DNA of 64,000 nt, taken from NCBI GenBank assembly GCA_022560615.1, contig JADFSR010000020.1, positions 1 through 64,000 of the forward strand, written 5' to 3'. Position numbers and translations under genes: made by a program. The notes below the pieces were generated by a model. That model had not been told where the DNA came from. It did no database searches and saw nothing but the letters and a program-made list of their open reading frames with translations. Shown here piece after piece: positions 7,976-15,772 of the stretch (its first letter is position 1; each line of letters opens with the position of its first letter). This DNA is from Gemmatimonadota bacterium. Its GTDB lineage: Bacteria; Gemmatimonadota; Gemmatimonadetes; Longimicrobiales; Gaopeijiaceae.

Positions 7976-8728
7976 ATGCGCCACACGGTACCCACGCCGA
8001 GAGCGTTCGCCACCGGCGGCGCCCACTGGATCGACCCCGCGTCGCTCATCGGCCAGACCGACAGCCACCTCTGTTCGTCCGCCGACACCCAGCGGCTCGG
8101 CGCCCAGCTCCACCGGGACGTTGTGCAGCCGTTCCTACGCCTCCGGGACGACGCGCTGGTCGCGGGCTTCGACCTGCGCATCTTCAGTGGATTCCGGAGC
8201 CTCGACCGCCAGAGCTCCATCTGGAACCGGAAGGCCACCGGCGAGCTCGCCGTGCTGGATTCCCGTGCAGTGCCCCTGGACATCGAGCACCTGAACGAAC
8301 GCGAGCTCGTCTACGCGATCCTGCGGTGGTCGGCCCTACCCGGCGCCTCCCGACACCACTGGGGCACGGACATCGACGTCTACGACGAGAACGCTCGCCC
8401 CAGTGCGTACGAGATCGAGCTGATCCCGGAGGAGGTGGAGACCGGCGGCATGTTCGCGCCTCTGCACGAGTGGCTCGACGAGAAGATCGCCGCCGGCACT
8501 GGCTATGGCTTCTTTCGCCCTTACGACGAAGATCGGCAGGGGGTGGCGCCTGAGCGCTGGCACCTGAGCCATGCACCTGTGGCCGCCCCGTGCGAAAAGG
8601 GGCTCACCACCGATATTCTCCGTGCCACCCTCTCGGCATCCGACCTCGAGCTGAAGGGAACGGTTCTCGAGCACCTGGAGGACATCTACCAGCGGTTCGT
8701 CATCAACACCAACAGGAATCTTTCTTGA
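7976..8728 (+). CDS. D-alanyl-D-alanine carboxypeptidase, VanY/M15B family
   Basis: The protein has 250 residues. AGGAGG at 7964-7969 fixes the ATG. The M15B zinc peptidase signature is present: a SGFRSLDRQ block, the metal motif SRHHWGTDIDVYD (His and Asp ligands) at about residue 125-135, and RWHLSHA near residue 195. Such enzymes cut the terminal D-Ala of muropeptides. No signal peptide is visible, so a cytosolic role in peptide recycling is possible, similar to LdcA/VanY-like recycling enzymes. The stop codon overlaps the TTG start of the MpaA-like gene, so the two are translationally coupled. Confidence 0.88.
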   Translation: MRHTVPTPRAFATGGAHWIDPASLIGQTDSHLCSSADTQRLGAQLHRDVVQPFLRLRDDALVAGFDLRIFSGFRSLDRQSSIWNRKATGELAVLDSRAVPLDIEHLNERELVYAILRWSALPGASRHHWGTDIDVYDENARPSAYEIELIPEEVETGGMFAPLHEWLDEKIAAGTGYGFFRPYDEDRQGVAPERWHLSHAPVAAPCEKGLTTDILRATLSASDLELKGTVLEHLEDIYQRFVINTNRNLS

Positions 8729-9426
8729 GCCTCCGCCCGCGACAGGAACAGGGCACCATCCCGTGGGAAAGCGACGCGTACGGCCACTCCCACTTGGGGA
8801 GCGCCCTCGAGGTTTGGCGCTCCGCGGAACCTTGCCGCCTCCTCGTCTTCGCCGCGATCCACGGGGAGGAAGCAGAGACGACCACCGCGCTTTCCAAGGC
8901 GCTTCGACAGTTGGCGGAACCCTCGCCCCACTGTGCGGTCGTGCTCGCGGCCAATCCGGACGGGCTCATCCGTGGCACGCGAGGGAACGCCCGCGGCGTG
9001 GACTTGAACCGGAACTTTCCTACGAGCGACTGGCGAAGCGACCCCGTGCTGCACCGCTCCACCCTCGATGCCCCCAGGGATGTCGCACTGAGTCCGGGTG
9101 ACTCGCCCGGCTCCGAGCCCGAGACCCAAGCCCTCATTCTGCTCATCCGGGAGCTGGAGCCGGAGGCGGTCGTCGCGCTGCACGCGCCCCTCGCCTGCAT
9201 CGACGACCCGAATGACAGCGAGCTGGGACGGTGGATTGCGGAGCGCAGCGGCTTGCCGCTGGTGCCGGACGTCGGCTACCCCACGCCGGGTTCCTTCGGC
9301 ACCTGGGGCGCGGAACAGGGGCTGCCCGTAGTGACGTACGAGTTCGGGCTCATCACACCCGACGAGGCGGTCCGCGAGCATGTGCCGGTGCTCGTCGAGC
9401 TCCTCACTCGACCGATTCAGCCATAA
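8725..9426 (+). CDS. mpaA: Murein tripeptide amidase A-like M14 carboxypeptidase
   Basis: This protein of about 233 residues is close in length to E. coli MpaA. The TTG start overlaps the VanY stop (TTGA), with AGGA seven bases upstream. M14 motifs are visible: the zinc pair in AAIHGEEAE (HxxE), the substrate-binding RGTRGNARGVDLNRNFP, and a later ALHAP histidine; TYEFGLIT near the C-terminus supplies the catalytic Glu. MpaA hydrolyses the gamma-D-Glu-diaminopimelate bond of murein tripeptide in the cytoplasm. With the coupled VanY-type enzyme and the SpmA/SpmB-like membrane protein next door, this looks like a peptidoglycan-peptide recycling group. The exact substrate is inferred. Confidence 0.82.
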   Translation: MSLRPRQEQGTIPWESDAYGHSHLGSALEVWRSAEPCRLLVFAAIHGEEAETTTALSKALRQLAEPSPHCAVVLAANPDGLIRGTRGNARGVDLNRNFPTSDWRSDPVLHRSTLDAPRDVALSPGDSPGSEPETQALILLIRELEPEAVVALHAPLACIDDPNDSELGRWIAERSGLPLVPDVGYPTPGSFGTWGAEQGLPVVTYEFGLITPDEAVREHVPVLVELLTRPIQP

Positions 9427-9441
9427 CACTAGCGCGCGTCC

Positions 9442-10674
9442 ATGGTTCTCAACGTCATCTGGATCGGCTTCTTCCTGATCGCCTTCGTCGTGGCGGGGGT
9501 GAAGCTCGTGTTCTTCCACGACACCGAGATCTTCACCGCCATGGTCGCGAGCACCTTCGACATGGCCGGGGTCGCGTTCGAGATCTCGCTGGGCCTCACC
9601 GGCGTGCTCACGCTCTGGCTGGGACTCATGCGCGTCGGCGAAAAAGGCGGCGTCATCGCAGCCCTCGCCAAGGTGGTGCGCCCCTTCTTCCACCGGATCT
9701 TCCCGGAGATTCCGCGGGACCACCCAGTGCACGGCTCGATCATCATGAATTTCGCTGCGAACATGCTGGGTCTCGACAATGCGGCGACGCCTCTGGGCCT
9801 CAAGGCCATGCAGGAACTCCAGGAGCTGAACCCGGAGAAGGACACCGCGTCCAACGCGCAGATCATGTTCCTGGTGCTCAACACGTCGGGGCTGACGCTG
9901 ATCCCCATCAGCGTCATGGTCTACCGCGCCCAGATGGGAGCCGCCAATCCGTCGGACATCTTCCTGCCCATCCTCCTGACCACCTTCTTCTCCACGATGG
10001 CAGGGCTGATTTCGGTAGCCGTCGTGCAGCGCATCAACCTCTTCGACCGGGTCGTGATGGCGTATCTGGGCGGCATCACCGCGGTGATCGCGGCCATCAT
10101 TTACTACTTCTCCAGCCTGCCCCCGGAGGAGGTCGAGTTGGTGTCGACCGTCGTGGCGAACGTCATGCTCTTCGGCATCATCACCCTCTTCATCTTCATG
10201 GCGGCGGTGCGCAGGGTGAACGTCTACGACGCGTTCATCGAGGGGGCAAAGGAGGGCTTTCCCGTCGTCATCAAGATCATCCCCTACCTCGTGGCCATCC
10301 TCGTCGCCATCGGGGTGTTCCGCGCCTCCGGCGCCATGGACCTGCTGGTCGCGGGCATCGGGAGAGTCTTCACCGTCCTGGGATTGAACACCGACTTCAT
10401 CGAGGCACTACCGACCGCTTTCATGAAGCCGCTCAGCGGGAGCGGCGCGCGCGGCATGATGGTGGACGCCATGCAGACGCACGGCGCGGACTCGTTCATC
10501 GGTCGTCTCACGAGCACATTCCAGGGCTCCACCGACACGACGTTCTACATCATTGCGCTGTACTTTGGATCGGTGTCGGTGCGCAAGACCCGGCACGCCG
10601 TGGCCTGCGGCCTCATCGCCGACGGCACCGCGATCGTGGCCGGCATCTTCATCGCGTACTTGTTCTTCCACTAG
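9442..10674 (+). CDS. SpmA/SpmB fusion membrane protein (nucleoside-recognition family)
   Basis: This 410-residue polytopic membrane protein carries two related Gate/nucleoside-recognition halves. The first half resembles SpmA (FEISLGLTGVLTLWLGLMRV, then HGSIIMNFAANMLGLDNAAT). The second resembles SpmB (EGAKEGFPVVIKIIPYLVAI, then PLSGSGARGMMVD and STDTTFYIIALYFGSV). Bacillus has two separate proteins, needed for spore dehydration; fused versions occur in many non-sporulating Gram-negatives, with unknown substrate. It is 15 bp downstream of mpaA and co-directional with the peptidase genes, which suggests a role linked to cell-wall peptides. A transporter function is inference. Confidence 0.88.
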   Translation: MVLNVIWIGFFLIAFVVAGVKLVFFHDTEIFTAMVASTFDMAGVAFEISLGLTGVLTLWLGLMRVGEKGGVIAALAKVVRPFFHRIFPEIPRDHPVHGSIIMNFAANMLGLDNAATPLGLKAMQELQELNPEKDTASNAQIMFLVLNTSGLTLIPISVMVYRAQMGAANPSDIFLPILLTTFFSTMAGLISVAVVQRINLFDRVVMAYLGGITAVIAAIIYYFSSLPPEEVELVSTVVANVMLFGIITLFIFMAAVRRVNVYDAFIEGAKEGFPVVIKIIPYLVAILVAIGVFRASGAMDLLVAGIGRVFTVLGLNTDFIEALPTAFMKPLSGSGARGMMVDAMQTHGADSFIGRLTSTFQGSTDTTFYIIALYFGSVSVRKTRHAVACGLIADGTAIVAGIFIAYLFFH

Positions 10675-10703
10675 CACTTAGCACTAGCGTCGGGAGGCAT
10701 GGA

Positions 10704-11714
10704 ATGACAGCACATACGACGGGTCTCTTCGTGGCCGTGATCGCGGTCTTCTCGAGCTGCGCCCCTGCTGAGGAAGCGCCGCCCGAAGTCCTCACCATCG
10801 AACAGCACGTGGCCGCCGCCACAGTCGCGTCCGGAGAGGAACACGGTGCGCTTCTGGATCTGTTGTGCACCCGGGCCACAGCACAACCGCCGACCCCTGC
10901 GCCCGCCGCACAGACTCGTCCGGCGACCCCCCGTGCTCCGGGACCTCCACCGCGGTCCGAGTGGTACGCCGAGCCGCTCCAGGTCTTCGACAACCTCTAC
11001 TTCGTGGGTCAGACGCGGTACACGGCCTGGGCCGTCACCACGTCGGAGGGGATCATCATCATCGACCCTCTCTTCGAGTACTCGGTAGAGGCCGAGATCG
11101 TGGAGGGTCTCACGAAGCTGGGCCTGGACCCGGAGACCATCCGATACGTCGTCGTGAGCCATGCGCACCGGGATCACGTCGGCGGCGCCCGGTACCTGCA
11201 GGACCGCTTCGGCGCGCGGGTCGTACTCGCTGCCGCCGACTGGGACCTGCTCGACAATAGCCGGGGCGACTGGCCGAAGCCCGAGCGCGACATCGTGGCC
11301 GAGGACGGTTACGAGCTACGGCTCGGTGAAACGACGCTGGTGCTCCACCATACGCCCGGACATACGCCGGGAACGATCTCCTCGCTGATTCCCGTCACGG
11401 ACGGAGACAGCCAGCACATGGCGGCCCTGTGGGGCGGTACCGCATTCAACTTCATGGGGCGAGGTGAGGATGCGCGATGGTTCGGGGAGTACGTGGAGTC
11501 CGCCGAGCGCTTCCGGGATCTCGCGAGCGCCGCGGGCGCCGACGTGCTGATCTCGAACCACCCCAGCTTCGACGGATCCCCGACCAAGATGCCAGCCCTG
11601 GCGACCCGCGGCGACGGCGACCCACACCCGTACGTGGTCGGGAGCGACGGTGTCGGTCGTTACCTGACGGTGGCAGCGGAATGCGCGAGGGCCGGCCTAC
11701 TCGCAGCCGACTAG
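10704..11714 (+). CDS. Exported subclass B3-like metallo-beta-lactamase-fold protein
   Basis: This 336-residue secreted protein has an N-terminal hydrophobic segment ending FSSC, a weak lipobox, followed by a long Ala/Pro-rich spacer (about 20-85). The MBL domain then shows the zinc ligands in order: SHAHRDH, PGHTPG and ISNHPSFDGS. This spacing and the final histidine in a NHP context resemble the B3 subclass rather than B1. B3-type enzymes hydrolyse beta-lactams, but many relatives act on other lactones or esters, so antibiotic resistance is not shown. The start follows GGGAGG. Neighbouring wall-peptide genes make a link to cell-wall chemistry reasonable. Confidence 0.82.
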   Translation: MTAHTTGLFVAVIAVFSSCAPAEEAPPEVLTIEQHVAAATVASGEEHGALLDLLCTRATAQPPTPAPAAQTRPATPRAPGPPPRSEWYAEPLQVFDNLYFVGQTRYTAWAVTTSEGIIIIDPLFEYSVEAEIVEGLTKLGLDPETIRYVVVSHAHRDHVGGARYLQDRFGARVVLAAADWDLLDNSRGDWPKPERDIVAEDGYELRLGETTLVLHHTPGHTPGTISSLIPVTDGDSQHMAALWGGTAFNFMGRGEDARWFGEYVESAERFRDLASAAGADVLISNHPSFDGSPTKMPALATRGDGDPHPYVVGSDGVGRYLTVAAECARAGLLAAD

Positions 11715-11721
11715 GCTTAGG

Positions 11722-12906
11722 CTAGAAGGCGCTCAGCCCTGTCAGCGTCTGGCCGAGGATGAGCGAGTGGATGTCGTGCGTCCCCTCGTACGTGTACACC
11801 GACTCGAGGTTGGCCATGTGCCGCATCGAGTGGTACTCCACGAGGATGCCGTTCGCACCGAGCAGACGGCGTGCTTCCCGCGCGATGTTCGTCGCCATGT
11901 CGGCGTTGGCGCGCTTCGCGAGCGAGACCTGTTGTGGCGTCATCGTGCCCTCGTCCTTCATCCGGCCGAGACGGTAGGTGAGCAGCTGCCCGGTCGTGAT
12001 GCTCGTGAGCATGTCGGCGAGCCGGACCTGTTGGATCTGCTTCCCACCGATGGGCGAGCCGAATACGAGGCGCTCCTTGGAATACGAGAGCGCTTCGTGG
12101 AAGCACGCCATCGCGGCGCCGACCGCACCCCAGGCGATGCCGTAGCGTGCCTGTGTGAGGCACATGAGCGGTTGCTTCAGGCCGCCGGTGCTTTCGGGCA
12201 GCACGGCGCTCTGGGGGAGCTCGACATCCTGCAGCACGATCTCGCTGGTATCGCTCGCGAGCAGCGAGAGCTTGCCCTTCTGGTCGCGCGCGCTGAAGCC
12301 GGGGGTGGCCGTCGGCACCACGAAGCCGCGGATACCCTTCACGTCCCCGATTTCGCGGGTCTGGGCCCAGATGACTGCCACGTCCGCCATCGAACCGTTC
12401 GTGATCCACATCTTGGCGCCGTTGAGCAGCCACCCGTCAGCGGTCTCCTTCGCGGTGGTGACCATGCCGCCCGGATCGGACCCGTAGTCCGCTTCGGTCA
12501 GGCCGAAGCATCCGATCGCTTCCCCGGTGGCGAGCCTGGGCAACCACTCGGTCCGGTGCTCTTCACTCCCGAACGCGAAGATGGGGTACATGACGAGCGC
12601 GCCCTGTACGGAAACGAACGAGCGGATGCCGGAATCGCCCCGCTCGAGCTCCTGCATGATGAGGCCGTACGCCACGTTGTTCAGTCCGGCGCAGCCGTAT
12701 TTTTCCGGCAGGTTCGCACCGAACACACCGAGTTCGCCGAGCTCTGGGATGAGCTGTCTCGGGAACTTCCGCTCGATGTACGCCTCGCCGATGATCGGCA
12801 TGACGCGGTCTTCGACAAAGGAGCGGACCGTGTCGCGAATCATCCGCTCCTCTTCCGAAAAGAGCGAGTCGATGTCGTAGAAGTCGATGCCTTCGAAGCG
12901 GGCCAT
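11722..12906 (-). CDS. gcdH: Glutaryl-CoA dehydrogenase
   Basis: This is a 394-residue acyl-CoA dehydrogenase. GCDH hallmarks are visible: GIRSFVSVQGALVMYPI, whose Arg matches the glutaryl-carboxylate-binding Arg; GCFGLTEADYGSDPGGM for flavin and substrate; and YEGTHDIHSLILGQ, carrying the catalytic Glu. GCDH oxidises and decarboxylates glutaryl-CoA to crotonyl-CoA in lysine and tryptophan breakdown, with FAD and ETF as acceptor. The length is normal. It converges with the MBL gene with only seven bases between them. No other lysine-degradation gene is adjacent. Confidence 0.92.
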   Translation of the reverse strand: MARFEGIDFYDIDSLFSEEERMIRDTVRSFVEDRVMPIIGEAYIERKFPRQLIPELGELGVFGANLPEKYGCAGLNNVAYGLIMQELERGDSGIRSFVSVQGALVMYPIFAFGSEEHRTEWLPRLATGEAIGCFGLTEADYGSDPGGMVTTAKETADGWLLNGAKMWITNGSMADVAVIWAQTREIGDVKGIRGFVVPTATPGFSARDQKGKLSLLASDTSEIVLQDVELPQSAVLPESTGGLKQPLMCLTQARYGIAWGAVGAAMACFHEALSYSKERLVFGSPIGGKQIQQVRLADMLTSITTGQLLTYRLGRMKDEGTMTPQQVSLAKRANADMATNIAREARRLLGANGILVEYHSMRHMANLESVYTYEGTHDIHSLILGQTLTGLSAF

Positions 12907-13013
12907 CGCTCGTATTCCGTCCGTGTCGGGTGTCGGTCCCGGATCCGTGTCCAGAGACGGGAAAATAACCTAGACGCCCAGAAATGGGACCGGGCGGGAG
13001 CCGAGCGGTAGCC

Positions 13014-13385
13014 CTACTCGGAGGTCCTGTCCGCCTTGGGTGGACTGGCCTCTACGGCTCGCGCGTTCATGAAGCGGATGACGCCGTACGCGAGTTCACG
13101 GCAAACCCTTGTGCCGAGCCAGATCCCCATCGCGACCGTTCCGAACCAACCGCCGATCACGAGATCCGTGGGGCGGACGAAGATCCAGATGTAGCCCGCA
13201 ATGCCGAGGCCGAAGCTCCAGCCACCGACCCAGCCCCACCAACCGGCTCGGTTTCTCGCCAGGGAGCGGCACCGGTCACACCAGAGCAGCCGATCCAGGT
13301 ACATCTGGTCGTGCACTTCGAGGCAGCGAACGCAGGTGATCTCGTCCGGGTAGCGATCGCGCCAGTCGGGGCCGTCTTCGGTCAT
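13014..13385 (-). CDS. Small zinc-ribbon membrane protein
   Basis: The protein has 123 residues. Two CxxC pairs near the N-terminus (CVRC at about residue 18 and CDRC at about residue 36) look like a treble-clef or rubredoxin-like metal site. Two hydrophobic segments follow (about 50-70, Trp/Gly-rich, and about 76-90). The protein has no family that I recognise. The ATG at 13385 lies seven bases after the stop of the isocitrate dehydrogenase gene, and no good ribosome binding site is seen, so translation may be coupled to it. The GC-rich frame extends further upstream but overlaps that enzyme. Confidence 0.6.
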   Translation of the reverse strand: MTEDGPDWRDRYPDEITCVRCLEVHDQMYLDRLLWCDRCRSLARNRAGWWGWVGGWSFGLGIAGYIWIFVRPTDLVIGGWFGTVAMGIWLGTRVCRELAYGVIRFMNARAVEASPPKADRTSE

Positions 13386-13392
13386 GGGCAGG

Positions 13393-14406
13393 TCAGGCGA
13401 GGGCGCGCACGAGGGCTTCGGTGTACTCCTTCGTCGAGGCACTACCGCCCATGTCCACCGTCCGACTCGCGCCGGCCAGAATGACGGTATCGATCGCGTC
13501 GCGGATCCTCGACGCGACGTCCGGCTGCTCGACGTGATCGAGCAGCAGGCACGCGGACAGGAGCAGTCCCGTCGGGTTCGCGATGCCCTGGCCCTCGATG
13601 TCCGGAGCCGAGCCATGCACGGCCTCGAACATCGCGGCATCGGCCCCGATGTTTCCAGCCGGCGCGAGGCCGAGCCCACCCACGAGTCCGGCCATGAGAT
13701 CGGAGAGGATGTCCCCGAACATGTTCTCCATGACCAGGACGTCGAAGCGGTACGGATCGAGCACGAGCATCATCGCCGTCGCGTCGATGATGCGGTCCTC
13801 CCACTCGATCTCCGGATACTCCTTCGCGACCTCCCTTCCCACGTCGAGGAAGAGGCCCTGCGTGTACTTCAGGATGTTGGCCTTGTGCGCGAGCGTGACC
13901 TTCTTCCGACCGTGGGCGCGCGCGTATTCGAACGCATAGCGGCAGATGCGCTCGGCCCCGAAGCGGGTAATGATCATGACCGACTCGGCGGCCGCGCGCG
14001 GGTCACCGTGTATGCCGATGTAGTGCTCCACTCCCACGTAGAGACCTTCCGTGTTCTCGCGAATGAGCACGAGGTCGATGTCCTCGTACCGTCCCCCGGG
14101 GACGAGCGTGCGCACGGGCCGCACGTTGGCGTAGAGATCGAACGCCCTTCGCATCTCGACGTTGATGGAGCGGAAGCCGGAGCCAGACGGGGTCGTGAGC
14201 GGACCCTTGAGAATGATCCGGTTCGCCTCCGCGGACTCCAGAGTGCTCTTCGGCAGAGGGTTGCGCTGCTCCCGTAGCGCGATGAGTCCGGCCTGCTGCA
14301 TGTCGTACTCGAGGTCGGCGCCCGCGGCCTTGAGGACCGCGAGCGTGGCGTCCGTGACTTCGGGTCCGATCCCGTCTCCAGGGATCACGGTAACGGTCTG
14401 TGACAT
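13393..14406 (-). CDS. NAD-dependent isocitrate dehydrogenase (isocitrate/isopropylmalate dehydrogenase family)
   Basis: The protein has 337 residues. The family is clear from VTVIPGDGIGPEV at the N-terminus and from the metal and substrate sites (FRSINVEMRRAFDLYANVRP, VLIRENTEGLYVGVEH, AHKANILKYT, MENMFGDILSD). The SGFRSINV stretch and the length match the NAD-linked IDH3-type branch better than LeuB. A homoisocitrate dehydrogenase role cannot be excluded. It oxidises isocitrate to 2-oxoglutarate in the TCA cycle. It precedes the small zinc-ribbon gene and follows a lipoprotein gene by 17 bases on the same strand. Confidence 0.88.
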   Translation of the reverse strand: MSQTVTVIPGDGIGPEVTDATLAVLKAAGADLEYDMQQAGLIALREQRNPLPKSTLESAEANRIILKGPLTTPSGSGFRSINVEMRRAFDLYANVRPVRTLVPGGRYEDIDLVLIRENTEGLYVGVEHYIGIHGDPRAAAESVMIITRFGAERICRYAFEYARAHGRKKVTLAHKANILKYTQGLFLDVGREVAKEYPEIEWEDRIIDATAMMLVLDPYRFDVLVMENMFGDILSDLMAGLVGGLGLAPAGNIGADAAMFEAVHGSAPDIEGQGIANPTGLLLSACLLLDHVEQPDVASRIRDAIDTVILAGASRTVDMGGSASTKEYTEALVRALA

Positions 14407-14423
14407 GGCTCTTCAATTCGCCA

Positions 14424-14945
14424 TCAGCGACCGCGCGTGTATCTGGGATTGTATTCGTACTCGGTGCGGTCCTCACCCCAACGGACGAGGTCTTGCAGCA
14501 GCGTAACCTGCTCGGTGCCGTCACGGCGAGCCTTACCCGCGATGTTGAGCGATCTACGCCACAGCACGTCGCTGAGCGTCTCCCTCGCCAGCAGCACGCT
14601 TGCCACCCGCACGCCTCCGACGGTGGTGACGACGCGGACCCCTGCCAGTCCCGCATAGTCCTGGAAGAGCTGGTGCGTCTCGTCTGAGAACACGAAAATG
14701 TACGGTCCCACCTTCGCCCACAGAGAGCCGCCCCGGCGTAACATTTGGGGGTCCTGTGCGACCGAAACCGTGACGACGTTCCCTGTCACCTCGGCGCTCA
14801 GCGCACCGTCGTATATGTAGTATTCCTTCACCTCAGAGGGAGTCGGCACGGCAAGATCCACAGGCTCCTGACAGCCCACGCAGACCGACACCACCGCCGC
14901 AAGAACCGTCCTGTGCGTTCTACGCTTCATGTTCGTCGCGATCAT
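14424..14945 (-). CDS. Hypothetical lipoprotein
   Basis: The protein has 173 residues. The start at 14945 has AAGGAG at a good distance; a second ATG five codons on has none. The N-terminus is a lipoprotein signal ending VCVGC near residue 25. The mature part is beta-rich with a motif-like DGALSAEVTGNVVTVSVAQD and no recognised domain. It probably sits in the inner or outer membrane facing the periplasm. It is co-directional with and just upstream of the isocitrate dehydrogenase gene; I see no functional link. Confidence 0.7.
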   Translation of the reverse strand: MIATNMKRRTHRTVLAAVVSVCVGCQEPVDLAVPTPSEVKEYYIYDGALSAEVTGNVVTVSVAQDPQMLRRGGSLWAKVGPYIFVFSDETHQLFQDYAGLAGVRVVTTVGGVRVASVLLARETLSDVLWRRSLNIAGKARRDGTEQVTLLQDLVRWGEDRTEYEYNPRYTRGR

Positions 14946-14974
14946 ATCTCTCCTTCGCGTACGCTATCCCGTCT

Positions 14975-15571
14975 TCATCGAGCCACGTACCACAGCAACG
15001 TCCGGGCCAGCCGGTCGACCGAGGAGGCCAGACCCCGGGGATCGCCCTCCGGAAACGCCCCACCTTCTACGACGCCGAACCAGGGAACTCGCCCCGTTCG
15101 AACCTCGATGAGCGCCACTGACCATCGGATCGTGGGGTCTTCTCCAACGTCGGCGGCGAGCGCCGCCTGCACCGGCAACAGCACCGCGTCGGCATTGACG
15201 AGCGCCGCCATCCTCCGGAGTTCCCCGAAGAGGGGATCTCCGATCCTGCGCACTTCTGCCCGCAGGAAGAGTCCTACGGGAAGGCCACGCGTGCTCGCGT
15301 TGATCGCCGGCGAGCGTGCGAGGATCTCCTCCACTTCATGTGGGAGCACCCAGGTGACGTCCTGCGTGCGGTCCCGGAGCCCGAACGCGAGCTCCGCGTC
15401 GGGATCGCCGGAGACGCCGAGTACCTGCTGCACGGGCAATACCAGCACTCGTCTCCCCCGCAGGTCCGGCGGCGTGCCCAGTGAGGTCCCCGGTCCCGGA
15501 GGGGGCCTGTTTCCACCGCAGGCGGAGAGCACCAGCGCGACGAGAATCGCCGCACAGGCGTGTGCGCCCAC
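14975..15571 (-). CDS. Hypothetical lipoprotein with GNA1162/CsgG-like layout
   Basis: This protein of about 198 residues starts at a GTG preceded by AAGGG. The signal peptide ends LVLSACGG (lipobox LSAC at about residue 18). The mature domain begins with RRVLVLPVQQVLG and later NADAVLLPVQAAL and WSVALIEVRTGRVPWFGVVE. This resembles the layout of penicillin-binding-protein-activator or CsgG-like periplasmic domains, which have a strand-rich LPV/ADAVL core. The resemblance is weak and function is unassigned. An in-frame upstream extension to 15706 lacks a signal and is unlikely. Confidence 0.6.
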   Translation of the reverse strand: MGAHACAAILVALVLSACGGNRPPPGPGTSLGTPPDLRGRRVLVLPVQQVLGVSGDPDAELAFGLRDRTQDVTWVLPHEVEEILARSPAINASTRGLPVGLFLRAEVRRIGDPLFGELRRMAALVNADAVLLPVQAALAADVGEDPTIRWSVALIEVRTGRVPWFGVVEGGAFPEGDPRGLASSVDRLARTLLWYVAR

Positions 15572-15772
15572 AACTCCCTTTCTCGTCCTGTCTAACAATC
15601 GAACCCCTTCCGCGCGGGTCGCAGCCGATGCAGCCTCGTAAGGTAGACAAGGCGCGCAGGGTGTTGAACCTTCGGGCCCGCCTTGCAAACTCGCCGCGAC
15701 TCGCACGTATTTGATTCAGCGGCGCGGCGAAGCAGTTCCGCCTTCATGTCCTTTTTCGGAGACTAGTCTCGG
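15572..15772. promoter_or_regulatory. Divergent intergenic region between two lipoprotein genes
   Basis: About 200 bp separate the leftward lipoprotein start (15571) from the rightward propeller lipoprotein (15773). Promoters for both must be here. I see no dyad or riboswitch-like element. The stretch 15730-15765 is relatively AT-rich, with CCTTTTTCGG. Confidence 0.35.

Noticed and set aside
9231-11714. An 827-codon open frame spanning the SpmA/SpmB and MBL region
   Set aside because: Its first 490 codons are an Arg/His/Pro-rich shadow of the SpmA/SpmB gene in another frame. Only the part from the ATG at 10704 has a ribosome binding site and a protein family.
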